A stretch of 64,000 bases of DNA from the NCBI GenBank assembly GCA_003451675.1, contig DMCY01000015.1, forward strand, positions 1-64,000, read 5' to 3'. Position 1 is the stretch's first letter. The number at the start of each line of letters is the position of its first letter. This stretch comes from Candidatus Atribacteria bacterium. GTDB lineage: Bacteria > Atribacterota > JS1 > SB-45 > 34-128. This document shows positions 17,905-26,759 of this stretch, in pieces. Position numbers and translations under genes: made by a program. The notes beneath the pieces were generated by a model that was given only the letters and a program-made list of their open reading frames with translations, searched no databases and was not told where the DNA came from.

Positions 17905-19120
17905 AAAGACTTACTCTATACCTATAGGTCCGGTTCATCCATCTTTAGAAGAACCGATGACTTTTAATTTTGAAATATATGGAGAACGCATAGAAAAAGT
18001 AAATTTAGCACCCGGAGATAATCATCGAGGGATAGAATTTATGGGAAGACAAAGGAATCCAATACAGATTATCTATTTAGCAGAAAGGATATGCGGTATC
18101 TGTTCTGCTTCTCATCCTTTTGCTTTTTGTCAAGCAGTGGAGAATGCTGCTGGAATTGAAGTTCCCGAAAGAGGTCAATATATTCGAGTGATTATTGCTG
18201 AGTTAGAAAGAATACATTCGCATATTTTATGGGCAGGGATCGCCGGTCATGAATTAGGCTTTGATTCTGTTTTATATATATCTTGGAGAGCAAGAGAAGA
18301 AGTATTAGACCTTTTAGAATATCTTACTGGAAATAGGATTAATTATGGAGTATTTATGATAGGTGGGGTAAGAAGAGATATTACCGAAGACCAAATACCT
18401 CGAATTCGAAAAGCTTTAGAATATTATAAGGATATCTACGGAAAATTAGAAGATATATTTTTAAATGACCCCACTATTGCTTTAAGAACAAAGAATGTCG
18501 GTGTTTTAACTAAAGAAGATGCTCTCCGCTTATGTGCAGTGGGACCTACCGCCAGAGCATCGGGGATAAAAAAGGATATAAGGCAGGATCAACCTTATTC
18601 AGCCTATGCTGATTTAGAAGTGAAAGCCATTACTCCAGATGTATTTTCTGGAGAAGTAAACGGTGATGTCTATGATCGGATAATTGTCCGATTGTTGGAA
18701 GTAGTACAATCTATACAGATTATCGAACAATGTTTAGAAAATATGCCTTCAGGAGAAATTGTAACTGAGAAGAAATTAGTTAGATTATTAAATCAATTAA
18801 AGAAAGCTAAAGGTGAAGGGATTGGAAGGCATGAAGCCCCTCGCGGTGAAGTATTTCATTATGTAAAATTAGCAGAAGCAGAAGTACCGGAAATCTGGAA
18901 AGCTCGTGCCCCCACGTATAATAATTTAATGCCCTGGGTTCCTATGCTCTTAGGCCAACAGATAGCCGATATCCCAATTGTTATAGCATCTACCGATCCC
19001 TGTATAGCCTGTATGGATAGAGTTACTATTTTAAATAAAGACAATGGTCAAAAAAGTATATTAACCAAAAAAGATCTACATGAATTGAGTGTGCAAAAGA
19101 CAAGGAGGATTACTCCATGA
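17897..19120 (+). CDS. mbhL: Mbh [NiFe] hydrogenase large subunit L (NuoD-like)
   Basis: Catalytic subunit that reduces protons to H2. Both nickel-binding pairs are present: Cys66/Cys69 in ERICGICSASH and Cys369/Cys372 in DPCIACMDR. This separates it from non-hydrogenase relatives (Mbx/Mbs, NuoD) that lack them. About 35 residues follow the second pair, a plausible C-terminal extension removed by the protease encoded at 20577-21026. It has 407 residues and starts at TTG 17897 after GAAGAGGTG. Electron donor is expected to be ferredoxin. Confidence 0.95.
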   Translation: MSKKTYSIPIGPVHPSLEEPMTFNFEIYGERIEKVNLAPGDNHRGIEFMGRQRNPIQIIYLAERICGICSASHPFAFCQAVENAAGIEVPERGQYIRVIIAELERIHSHILWAGIAGHELGFDSVLYISWRAREEVLDLLEYLTGNRINYGVFMIGGVRRDITEDQIPRIRKALEYYKDIYGKLEDIFLNDPTIALRTKNVGVLTKEDALRLCAVGPTARASGIKKDIRQDQPYSAYADLEVKAITPDVFSGEVNGDVYDRIIVRLLEVVQSIQIIEQCLENMPSGEIVTEKKLVRLLNQLKKAKGEGIGRHEAPRGEVFHYVKLAEAEVPEIWKARAPTYNNLMPWVPMLLGQQIADIPIVIASTDPCIACMDRVTILNKDNGQKSILTKKDLHELSVQKTRRITP

Positions 19121-20130
19121 CTACTATAAGCTTATCTGGAATATTAATGAAGATAATAGGGGCAATTGTAATTGCCTTTTTGGGAGTAGTAATAGGTTTG
19201 TTTTATAAAGGTATTGACAGAAAATTAGCAGCAAGGATGCAGGCTCGAGTTGGTCCTCCTATAAGACAGCCTTTTATGGATTTCTTTAAGTTAATGATTA
19301 AAGAAAATATTGTACCACAAAACGCAGTTCCCTGGATATTTAACGGAGCGCCAATTATGGCCCTGGTATCTTCTATTACTATCTTGCTTTATTTACCTGT
19401 AGGAAACATTCCTCCTCTGTTAAGCGGGTACGGAGACATTGTGTTAATTATTTACTTACTAACTCTACCAGCTATTGGAATGGTAGTGGGTGGTTTTTCC
19501 TCTGGTTCTCCTTATGCCAATGTGGGAGCACAAAGAGAGATGGTGTTGATGATGAGTTATGAACTTCCTTTGGTAACTACAGTAGTTGCTTTGGGATGGA
19601 AATTAAGTCAGGTTTATCCACAACTTAATGTATTTTCTTTAGCCGTAATTAATGCCCATCCTATTTGGGAATTAGTGGGCCCATTAGGTTTTATTGGTGC
19701 AATTTTACTATTTATTACTCTTGCAGCGGTTACACCGGGAGAACTCTCTAAAGTACCCTTTGATGCACCAGAAGCTGAAACAGAATTAGCTGGAGGAATA
19801 TTAGTAGAGTATTCGGGAAGAAATCTTGCTCTATTTGGTTTAGCCGATGCGGTGAAGACAATAGTAATGATTTCCCTAACTGTGGCTTTATTTTTTCCGT
19901 ATAATATATCTCACTTACTTGGTTTAAGTGGTGGAGCATTTGCTTTAATAGCAGATGTGCTGTTCTTTTTAGTAAAAATGTTTTTAGTAATGTTTGTCGA
20001 AGTAACTTTTATTAGAGTTGCAGTTGCGCGTTTAAAAATAGACCAGGCTTCCTTTGCTTACTGGATTCCAGTATCAATTATAGGTTTACTCGGTCTTACA
20101 TTAATCGTTTTAGATACTATTATAGTTTGA
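19117..20130 (+). CDS. mbhM: Mbh subunit M (NuoH-like membrane anchor)
   Basis: NuoH-family membrane subunit with about eight helices, linking the hydrogenase to the membrane. Family segments are RKLAARMQARVGPPIRQPF and PFDAPEAETELAGGILVEYSG, the conserved acidic loop near the quinone-site analogue. It has 337 residues and overlaps mbhL at ATGA. Confidence 0.93.
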   Translation: MTTISLSGILMKIIGAIVIAFLGVVIGLFYKGIDRKLAARMQARVGPPIRQPFMDFFKLMIKENIVPQNAVPWIFNGAPIMALVSSITILLYLPVGNIPPLLSGYGDIVLIIYLLTLPAIGMVVGGFSSGSPYANVGAQREMVLMMSYELPLVTTVVALGWKLSQVYPQLNVFSLAVINAHPIWELVGPLGFIGAILLFITLAAVTPGELSKVPFDAPEAETELAGGILVEYSGRNLALFGLADAVKTIVMISLTVALFFPYNISHLLGLSGGAFALIADVLFFLVKMFLVMFVEVTFIRVAVARLKIDQASFAYWIPVSIIGLLGLTLIVLDTIIV

Positions 20131-20139
20131 GGTGATAAA

Positions 20140-20541
20140 ATGGCAACACCAATGGGATTTGAACTGCTAAAACAGTTATTTAAAAAACCAGCTACCAATG
20201 TATTTCCGGTTACTTATTACCCTGATTCGATATTAAAATTATTGGAAAAAGTTGGAAAGGAAGAAGCAAAGATACATCCTCCCGTAGAAATACCTAAAAA
20301 TTTTAGAGGGAAGATTGTCTATGATAGAGATGAATGTATAGGGTGTAAGTTGTGTATTAAAGTATGCCCCGCTGAGGCAATCGAATTTATTCCCGATAAA
20401 AAGAAGATTAAAATCCATATAGATCATTGTATTTTTTGTTCTCAATGTAATGATATATGCCCCAAAGATTGTTTGAACATGACTGAAGAATTTCTTCTTG
20501 CGGATACAGATAGATTATCGTCTAAATTAATGGTAGAATAG
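20140..20541 (+). CDS. mbhN: Mbh subunit N (NuoI-like 2x[4Fe-4S] ferredoxin subunit)
   Basis: Electron input subunit with two [4Fe-4S] binding motifs: CIGCKLCIKVCP and CIFCSQCNDICP at about residues 67-78 and 97-108. It has 133 residues, and passes electrons from ferredoxin to MbhJ. It is the last of 14 genes matching the archaeal order mbhA to mbhN. The AGGTGATAAA ribosome binding site is close to the ATG. The convergent protease gene ends 36 bases downstream. Confidence 0.92.
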   Translation: MATPMGFELLKQLFKKPATNVFPVTYYPDSILKLLEKVGKEEAKIHPPVEIPKNFRGKIVYDRDECIGCKLCIKVCPAEAIEFIPDKKKIKIHIDHCIFCSQCNDICPKDCLNMTEEFLLADTDRLSSKLMVE

Positions 20542-20576
20542 ATAATCAATAAGAATAAATAATAAAAATCATGGTC

Positions 20577-21026
20577 TTATAATTTTTTAAGGAGTTTAAA
20601 ATTTTTATCTTTCAATATCTTTATTATTTCTTCAGAACTCTTTAAAACTTTAGGACTAACAGAATTAGAATAGTCGATAATTTTAGGTTGAATGCCGATA
20701 AAGATAATATTCTGAGCATATTCTTTCAAATAAGATATTAAAAAGGATAAAGGCATGCTGTGGGTAGTGAGGTGCAGGGCACTAATTCTATCAGGAGAGA
20801 TTATTCTAAATTCACCAGATTTAAGGTCCATCTCTACAGCATCGATAAGTACTACGAGATTGGGCCTATTTTTTTTGATGATTGAGGTAAAATTTTCAGG
20901 AACAACCCCACAGTCTATAGAAAGCCAGTCATGATCTTTAAAATTTTGGGCAATAATTGACCCTATTCCATCATCACCTCGAAGCGTATTTCCAATGCCC
21001 ATTAAAATATATTTTTTTGAATCCAT
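20577..21026 (-). CDS. [NiFe] hydrogenase maturation endopeptidase (HycI/HyaD family)
   Basis: This M52-family protease trims the C-terminus of a [NiFe] large subunit after nickel insertion. The N-terminal motif GIGNTLRGDDGIGSI contains the metal-binding Asp, VVLIDAVEMD provides the second, and TTHSMPLSFLI the conserved His. It has 149 residues. It is the only minus-strand gene I find and converges on mbhN. It probably serves MbhL; it may also serve the large subunit at 27233, since no second protease is present. Confidence 0.9.
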   Translation of the reverse strand: MDSKKYILMGIGNTLRGDDGIGSIIAQNFKDHDWLSIDCGVVPENFTSIIKKNRPNLVVLIDAVEMDLKSGEFRIISPDRISALHLTTHSMPLSFLISYLKEYAQNIIFIGIQPKIIDYSNSVSPKVLKSSEEIIKILKDKNFKLLKKL

Positions 21027-21039
21027 ATTTTTTCCTTTA

Positions 21040-21325
21040 AATTAGTCGTTAGTTTTTTAGTTAGCTGGTTAAATGGTTAGTTAGTTAACTGGTTGGGAAT
21101 TAACTTACAAGATGTAAAATAAACTAGTCGATAGTATATAGTATAAATACAAGTTACAAGATGCAAGTTTGTTTATATATCCAGTTATTCAATCAATTTA
21201 GTTAACTAATTAGTTGTCTTGATTTTATTTCCTTAACTAAATAACCAGATAACCAACTAACCAGCTAACTAAAAAGGAGATACGAACTAATATTCACTAA
21301 CGACTAGCGACTATTCACTAGTTAT
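21040..21325. repeat. Quasi-repeat element, copy similar to 11606-11812
   Basis: The 471-base gap before the SPOR gene has no gene. Bases 21056-21275 repeat the order seen at 11606-11812: GGTTAGTTAGTTAACTGG, GGGAATTAACTTACAAGATG, ATACAAGTTACAAGATGCAAG, CCAGTTATTCAATCAATTTA, TTGATTTTATTTCC, AACCAACTAACCAGCTAAC. ACTAACGACTAGCGACTATTC follows. Bases 21326-21497 are plain A/T-rich sequence with possible promoter-like TATAAT stretches that I cannot assign. Confidence 0.75.
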
Positions 21326-21497
21326 GTTATCATAATAAAAAATATTTAACAAATTGAATAATAAATAAAAATTAAAAGCAAAAAAAGAAGGATTTTAGTA
21401 ATTTTTGTAGAATAATTAAAGTATAATAGTATATAATGTAAAAAATAAGATATAAACTTTTATCTATCCAAAAGTTAGTATAGGAGTATGATTTAAT

Positions 21498-22088
21498 ATG
21501 AGAAAAGCGAGTAGGATTTATAAGAGGAAAAGCAGAAGTAATCTGGAAACCTTTATAATTTTAATAGGCGCGATAATAATTTTGGGTGTGGCCTTTAATT
21601 TAGCCAGGGATAGGAGTTATATTCCCCCTGAAGAGCCGACAATTGTGGAAGAAGAGAAAGTAGAATCTCCTGTAATAAAAGTGCCTGTTGAGTTACCTCA
21701 AAAGAAGACAGTGGAAAAGGTTGAAGAGAAAGAGAAATTTCCTGAGGAAGAAATAAAAAAAGAGGTTACTCCAGAAGAGAAACCACCACTTACTGAGCCG
21801 AGCATGATTAAATCTCCAAAAGTAGAACCAGAAATAAAGGCAGTAAAAGAGTCTGAAATAGTTACAGAAAAGAAGTTATATACTGTTCAGGTAGGAGCTT
21901 TTTCAAAAGAAGAAGGTGCCCAGAATTTAGCTAAAGAGATAAGAGGTAAAGGATACCAGACTTATGTAATTAAGGGGAAAACCCTTTACAAGGTTCAAGT
22001 AGGGGAATTTAAAACTTCAGATGAGGCCAAAGCAATTTCAGAGAAGTTGAAGAAATTAGGTTATGAAATATGGGTAACAACTAGATAG
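21498..22088 (+). CDS. SPOR-domain membrane-anchored protein
   Basis: The 196-residue protein has a basic N-terminus, one transmembrane helix at about residues 18-36, a Pro/Glu/Lys-rich extended linker (about 40-125) and a C-terminal SPOR domain (about 127-196) containing YTVQVGAFSKEEGAQNLA and YKVQVGEF. SPOR domains bind denuded peptidoglycan at division sites, so a role in cell division or wall remodelling is likely. It lies 17 bases before rex. Confidence 0.85.
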   Translation: MRKASRIYKRKSRSNLETFIILIGAIIILGVAFNLARDRSYIPPEEPTIVEEEKVESPVIKVPVELPQKKTVEKVEEKEKFPEEEIKKEVTPEEKPPLTEPSMIKSPKVEPEIKAVKESEIVTEKKLYTVQVGAFSKEEGAQNLAKEIRGKGYQTYVIKGKTLYKVQVGEFKTSDEAKAISEKLKKLGYEIWVTTR

Positions 22089-22105
22089 GAAAGGGAAAAA
22101 TAACT

Positions 22106-22738
22106 TTGAATAGAAAAAATATTCCTTCCGTTACTATAAACAGGCTATCTATATACCATCGTTGTTTAGAAAAATTAATTGAAAATATAGATAAAAGAAA
22201 GCAAAAATTTATTTCTTCATCTGAAATTGCCGAAATGACTGGAATAAATTCAGCACAAATTCGTAAAGATTTGGCTTATTTCGGAGAATTTGGCAAACGA
22301 GGAATCGGATATCCCCTAATAGATCTTAGCAGAGAATTAAAAAAAATATTAGGACTGGATAGAAAGTGGTCAGTTATTATTGCCGGAGCAGGAAATTTAG
22401 GAAAAGCCTTAGTAAAATATAAAGGTTTTCAGAAAAGGGGCTTTATAATTAAAGGAATTTTTGACAATAATCCCTCAAAAATTGGCAAGAGACTTGGCCG
22501 TACTTTTATTTACGATATAAAAGAGGTAGAAAAATTTATCCAGGCGGAGAATATAAGTATTGGGATAATAGTGGTACCAGCTGATTCAGCCCAGGAAGTG
22601 GCAGATGAGATGGTAAGAGGTGGGATTAAAGCCATTTTAAATTTCGCCCCCGTCCATATTACATTACTCCCGGAAATTAAAATACATAACGTAGACTTAT
22701 CTATTGAATTTGAAGGATTGACATACTACTTGTCTTAG
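22106..22738 (+). CDS. rex: Redox-sensing transcriptional repressor Rex
   Basis: Rex binds operators when NADH/NAD+ is low and leaves DNA when NADH rises, releasing fermentative and hydrogenase genes. The N-terminal winged helix contains SSSEIAEMTGINSAQIRKDL, and the Rossmann fold begins VIIAGAGNLGKAL at about residue 89. The C-terminal swapped helix NVDLSIEFEGLTYYL is typical. It has 210 residues and starts at TTG 22106. Two excellent Rex operators lie in this window, one immediately downstream and one at 35121. A promoter for the next operon begins within its last codons. Confidence 0.96.
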   Translation: MNRKNIPSVTINRLSIYHRCLEKLIENIDKRKQKFISSSEIAEMTGINSAQIRKDLAYFGEFGKRGIGYPLIDLSRELKKILGLDRKWSVIIAGAGNLGKALVKYKGFQKRGFIIKGIFDNNPSKIGKRLGRTFIYDIKEVEKFIQAENISIGIIVVPADSAQEVADEMVRGGIKAILNFAPVHITLLPEIKIHNVDLSIEFEGLTYYLS

Positions 22739-22747
22739 TGATATAAT
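22718..22747 (+). promoter_or_regulatory. Promoter for the 16-gene hydrogenase operon
   Basis: TTGACA (22718-22723) and a perfect TATAAT (22742-22747) are 18 bases apart. The -35 lies inside the last rex codons. The predicted start of transcription, near 22754, is just ahead of a Rex operator. Confidence 0.75.
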
Positions 22748-22763
22748 AATTTTGTATTTTGAT

Positions 22764-22781
22764 TTGTGATAATTTTCACAA
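22764..22781 (+). promoter_or_regulatory. Rex operator upstream of the second [NiFe] hydrogenase operon
   Basis: The 18-mer TTGTGATAATTTTCACAA matches the known Rex consensus (TTGTGA-N6-TCACAA). Its position, about 10 bases after the predicted transcription start, would block elongation or initiation. A weaker sequence ending ATTTCACAA at 22936-22943 overlaps the approach to the ribosome binding site and may be a half site. Confidence 0.85.
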
Positions 22782-22957
22782 AATAATATAAAGTAATATC
22801 AGGTGATTTAATAAAAATGAAAATCAGTAGTTAATGTATATTTTAGGCAAGAACCAAAGAATTTAGATAAAGAGAATATTAAAAAAGTACTTAAATAAAT
22901 AATATAAGTTTAAGAAAACTAAAATGTTGCAATTATTTCACAAGAGGAAGTACTAAT

Positions 22958-23983
22958 ATGCAGTACATTTCTTCTAGTAATTTTGCAAAATTTCTCGAAA
23001 ATTTAAAGGACGATTACGAGGTTTACGTCCCTGTTAAAAAAGGCGATCGATATTTTTATAAAAAGTATATAGACTTCACTGATGATGTTGTTATCGGTGA
23101 GGTACGAGCCTTTGAACCACTAAAATCCTTTTTCTTCCGTGCACGAGAAATCGTTGCCGAAAACTTCAAGTCTAATATTCCTCATACAAGCCAAAAACCT
23201 TATTGTATAGTTGGTGTGAAAGCTTGCGATCTCAAAGGATTAAAAATACATGATTATGTATTCAAAAATCATGATTTTCAAGATCCTTTCTATATTAATA
23301 GGCGTAAAGATAACCTTATTATTTCTGCCGATTGTACTTCTGCTATAGATACATGTTTTTGTCTTGCCCTAAATGTTAAACCTTATCCCCTTGAAAATTT
23401 TGATATAAATCTTTCTGCGGTGGGAGAGGATTTTATTGTTGAGGTTGGCTCGCCAAAGGGTAAGAGGCTTGTTGAAAAATATTCTTCTCTTTTTGAAGAA
23501 ATAAAAGATAAATTCCTTTCCCAAAGAAACGAACAGAGAGAAAAAGTTACTAAAGCAGTCGAAAAAAATATAAAAGAAAACAAAATCCCTCATCAGGATT
23601 CACTTAAGGGTATTATTGAAAGAGGATATGAATCAGATATATGGGCTGATGAAGCGGACAAGTGTGTTGAGTGCGGAGCGTGTAATACAATCTGTCCTAC
23701 GTGCCACTGTTTTTTACTTTATGACCAAAATAGCGAAAATCAGATGGCACGTTTGCGTATTTGGGACTCCTGTATGATAAAAGATTTTGCTCAAGTTGCA
23801 GGAGGGGCAAATCCCCGACCAGAATTATGGATGAGATTAAGAAATCGATTTGAAAAGAAATTTGATTTTTTTCCAAAAGTTGCTAACATTTATGCTTGTA
23901 CAGGTTGTGGACGTTGTATATCTGCTTGTCCAGCGAAGATAGATATTAGAAAAGTCCTTAAGAGATTGGTATATGATGTATAA
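22958..23983 (+). CDS. Sulfhydrogenase beta-like (HydB/AsrA) iron-sulfur subunit
   Basis: This 341-residue protein resembles the beta subunit of cytosolic archaeal hydrogenases (HydB) and anaerobic sulfite reductase subunit A. Two ferredoxin-type motifs lie near the C-terminus: CVECGACNTICPTCHC from Cys236 and CTGCGRCISACP from Cys314. The N-terminal 220 residues contain Cys residues (VGVKACDLKGL, DTCFC) typical of the family. It probably relays electrons between the flavoprotein encoded next and the downstream ferredoxin subunits. It is the first gene behind the Rex operator; AAGAGGAAG precedes its ATG. Confidence 0.85.
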   Translation: MQYISSSNFAKFLENLKDDYEVYVPVKKGDRYFYKKYIDFTDDVVIGEVRAFEPLKSFFFRAREIVAENFKSNIPHTSQKPYCIVGVKACDLKGLKIHDYVFKNHDFQDPFYINRRKDNLIISADCTSAIDTCFCLALNVKPYPLENFDINLSAVGEDFIVEVGSPKGKRLVEKYSSLFEEIKDKFLSQRNEQREKVTKAVEKNIKENKIPHQDSLKGIIERGYESDIWADEADKCVECGACNTICPTCHCFLLYDQNSENQMARLRIWDSCMIKDFAQVAGGANPRPELWMRLRNRFEKKFDFFPKVANIYACTGCGRCISACPAKIDIRKVLKRLVYDV

Positions 23984-24800
23984 GATTAAAAATCCGTATA
24001 GGCCTATTAGGGCTGAAATTACAGGAGTCATATCTGAGACACCTACTATAAAGACGATAAGGATTGTACCAGAAGAACCGATAACATTTGAAACAGGCCA
24101 GTTTATAGAGCTGACCATTCCGGGGATTGGTGAGGCTCCTTTTACCCCCTCATCAAGGCCTGCTATGAAAGATATAATGGAAATTACTATTATGAATGTA
24201 GGCAAGGTTACCAAAAAGGTTCATGAACTGAAAAATGGTGATATTGTAGGTGTGAGAGGACCTTTCGGGAAAGGTTATCCTATAGATAGGTTTAAAGGCA
24301 AGGAAATATTGGTTGTAGGCGGTGGATGCGGATTTGCACCTATTAGAAGTTTGATGTATGAACTTTTCGATAGGAGTGAAGAATTTAAAAAATTATTTTT
24401 TAGAGGTGGTTGCAAGACAGCTCAGGAGTTGCTATATAGAGGTGAAATAGCTGATTGGGCCAAACGAAAAGATTTAGATATAAAACTTACTGTAGACAAA
24501 GGTGATAGCGGGTGGAAAGGGAATGTAGGTGTTGTAACTACCATTTTAGAAGATATAGATATAGATTATGAAAATTGTATTGCTATTGTGTGTGGACCAC
24601 CAGTAATGATGAAATTTTCAACTAAAAAATTAATTGAAATGGGTTTTAAAGAAGAGAATATATACCTTTCTATGGAGAAGAATATGTCATGTGGTATAGG
24701 AAAATGTGGTCATTGTAGAATAGGGACATATTATGTTTGCAAAGATGGTCCTGTTTTTACTTATGATAAGATAAAAAATTTTTCAAATATATGGGATTAA
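23973..24800 (+). CDS. Sulfhydrogenase gamma-like (HydG/AsrB) FAD/NAD(P)-binding subunit
   Basis: Ferredoxin-NADP reductase-type flavoprotein of 275 residues. An FAD-binding barrel (GQFIELTIPGIG, PFTPSSRP) is followed by the NAD(P) domain (ILVVGGGCGFAPIRSL near residue 110, VCGPPVMM). A [2Fe-2S] site has Cys240, Cys245, Cys248 and Cys256. In archaeal hydrogenases and sulfite reductase this subunit exchanges electrons with NAD(P)H. It overlaps the preceding gene by 11 bases. Whether NADH or NADPH is used cannot be read here; Rex control suggests NADH. Confidence 0.88.
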   Translation: MMYKIKNPYRPIRAEITGVISETPTIKTIRIVPEEPITFETGQFIELTIPGIGEAPFTPSSRPAMKDIMEITIMNVGKVTKKVHELKNGDIVGVRGPFGKGYPIDRFKGKEILVVGGGCGFAPIRSLMYELFDRSEEFKKLFFRGGCKTAQELLYRGEIADWAKRKDLDIKLTVDKGDSGWKGNVGVVTTILEDIDIDYENCIAIVCGPPVMMKFSTKKLIEMGFKEENIYLSMEKNMSCGIGKCGHCRIGTYYVCKDGPVFTYDKIKNFSNIWD

Positions 24801-24802
24801 AA

Positions 24803-25354
24803 ATGAACACAAGTGCAGAACAAATTCATCAGGAAAAATTAAACATTAAGCCAAAAAAAGGCAAAGATTTAAGACTTTTTATAGATCTTGATATTTGTGC
24901 TTCTGGTGAGTGTACAGAATGTGTTATCAATTGTAGTTATTTTTATCATCCAGGTAATAATGGGATTATTTCTATTATAGAGCTTGTAACCTATGCATTG
25001 GTATGCCGTAAGTGCGAAGAGCCGCACTGTGTTAATACTTGTCCGGTAGAGGCAATTGAACAACAGCAGGATAAATTGTTGATAAGACACAATATGAGAT
25101 GTATAAGCTGTAAATCATGTTCCTATGCTTGTCCTTATGGCACAATATATCCTGAAAATGTTCCGTTATTAATTCATAATTGTGATTTTTGTCTTGATAG
25201 AAGAGACCGGAAAGATGAATTGTTATGTGTAAAGAGCTGTCCTTATGGGGCATTAAGTTTGAAAAGGGGCGATATCAAACTGGATGAGAATACTTTTTTA
25301 GTTGGTGATAATATTATAGTTCACTCAATTCATTGGAATAGAGAGAAAGCATGA
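24803..25354 (+). CDS. Four-cluster ferredoxin-like subunit (HycB/CooF type)
   Basis: An electron-transfer protein of about 183 residues with four Cys groups: CASGECTECVINC, CRKCEEPHCVNTCP, CISCKSCSYACP and CDFC...CVKSCP. This is the HycB/CooF-type arrangement for four [4Fe-4S] clusters. It likely links the flavoprotein pair to the hydrogenase small subunit. ATG 24803 avoids overlap with the previous gene; an in-frame ATG at 24791 is also possible. It overlaps the next gene at ATGA. Confidence 0.85.
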   Translation: MNTSAEQIHQEKLNIKPKKGKDLRLFIDLDICASGECTECVINCSYFYHPGNNGIISIIELVTYALVCRKCEEPHCVNTCPVEAIEQQQDKLLIRHNMRCISCKSCSYACPYGTIYPENVPLLIHNCDFCLDRRDRKDELLCVKSCPYGALSLKRGDIKLDENTFLVGDNIIVHSIHWNREKA

Positions 25355-26274
25355 TTTATATTTTATATTTTATATTTTTTGGATTTCTATTAACAGCTAT
25401 TATTGGGCTTTTAGCCAGCTGGATAGATAGAAAGGTTACAGCGAAGGTTCAATATCGTATGGGTCCACCTCTTTTGCAACCATTGATAGATATTGTAAAG
25501 CTTTTAGGTAAGGAAACACTCATTCCAGCAGGTTCATCAAAGATAACGTTTTTGATTGCTCCAGTTATTGGATTTGCAAGCGTGATATTAGTATCTACTT
25601 TATTATGGATAAATAATATTTATCCTGCAAAAAGTTTTTTGGGTGATTTAATAGTAGTGTTATATCTTTTGCTTATTCCTTCTATAAGTATTATTATGGG
25701 TGGTTTTGCATCAAGAAATCCACTTGCAAGTTTAGGTGCATCAAGAGAGATGAAGCTTATATTAAGTTATGAACTTCCTTTTATACTTGCGATATTAGTT
25801 ACAGTAATAAAATCTGGATTTACTTTTAGACTTGGTGAAATATTAACTTTTCAAGCACAGAATGGGGCGTTTGTTAGAAGTTGGTCTGGTACTTTAGCAC
25901 TAATTGTGGCAATAATATGTATGCAGGCGAAATTAGCGTTAGTTCCCTTTGATATCCCTGAGGCAGAGACGGAGATCGTAGGTGGTCCATTAATAGAATA
26001 TTCGGGTTCCGGACTTGCTATTTATAGACTTATGAAGAATATGCTTATGTTTACAGTTCCATTCTTTTTAATAATTGTATTTATGGGTGGTTTAAGGTTT
26101 GATGGCATACATCTCTTGTATGGTGTGTTAAAATATATTGGTTTAGTTGCCTTGATGACGGTTATAAGAAATACCAATCCTCGTGTAAGAATTGACCAGG
26201 CTGTCAAGTTTTTCTGGGGGCCCATGACTATAATTGCTATAATAGCTATAATATTGGCATTATTAGGAAGATGA
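25351..26274 (+). CDS. NuoH-like membrane subunit of group 4 hydrogenase (second copy)
   Basis: NuoH/MbhM homologue of 307 residues with about eight helices and the family segments RKVTAKVQYRMGPPLLQPL and PFDIPEAETEIVGGPLIEYSG. It anchors the hydrogenase module to the membrane. It is similar in design to mbhM at 19117 but shorter and clearly diverged, so the two operons are not recent duplicates. Confidence 0.92.
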   Translation: MIYILYFIFFGFLLTAIIGLLASWIDRKVTAKVQYRMGPPLLQPLIDIVKLLGKETLIPAGSSKITFLIAPVIGFASVILVSTLLWINNIYPAKSFLGDLIVVLYLLLIPSISIIMGGFASRNPLASLGASREMKLILSYELPFILAILVTVIKSGFTFRLGEILTFQAQNGAFVRSWSGTLALIVAIICMQAKLALVPFDIPEAETEIVGGPLIEYSGSGLAIYRLMKNMLMFTVPFFLIIVFMGGLRFDGIHLLYGVLKYIGLVALMTVIRNTNPRVRIDQAVKFFWGPMTIIAIIAIILALLGR

Positions 26275-26275
26275 T

Positions 26276-26710
26276 ATGAGTATAAAATTAAAAGCACTTC
26301 TAAAATCGCCGTGGGTATTTCATTTGTCTACAGGTAGTTGTAACAATTGTGATATTGAAATACTGGACTGCCTTACTCCGAGATTCGATATCGAGAGGTT
26401 TGGCATGCTTCTTGTAGGGAGTATAAAACACGCTGATGTTCTGTTAATTACTGGTTCAGGTAATCGGAAGTCGATGGAAAGGGCAAAAAGACTATATGAA
26501 CAGATGCCAAAACCATGCTTGGTGGTAGCAGTAGGAGAATGTGCTTTATCAAGAGGCATGTTTATTCATAGTTATAACTGTCCTGTTCCGATAGATAAGG
26601 TTATTCCTGTCGATGTTTATATACCGGGTTGCCCCCCAAAGCCAGAGGCAATTATTGCCGGTGTAGTAAAGTTAATTGAGAAAGTTAAAAAAGGTACTGC
26701 GAAAAAGTGA
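26276..26710 (+). CDS. [NiFe] hydrogenase small subunit (NuoB-like, second copy)
   Basis: A 144-residue NuoB-type subunit carrying the proximal [4Fe-4S] ligands in GSCNNCDIEI, VGECALSRG and PGCPPKPEA. It has the expected partner genes on both sides (NuoH-like before, NuoC- and NuoD-like after), spaced by 49 bases from the latter. Confidence 0.92.
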   Translation: MSIKLKALLKSPWVFHLSTGSCNNCDIEILDCLTPRFDIERFGMLLVGSIKHADVLLITGSGNRKSMERAKRLYEQMPKPCLVVAVGECALSRGMFIHSYNCPVPIDKVIPVDVYIPGCPPKPEAIIAGVVKLIEKVKKGTAKK

Positions 26711-26759
26711 TCAGTTCGACTGCATTGATTATCATACTTAACGACAAAGGAGACGGAGC

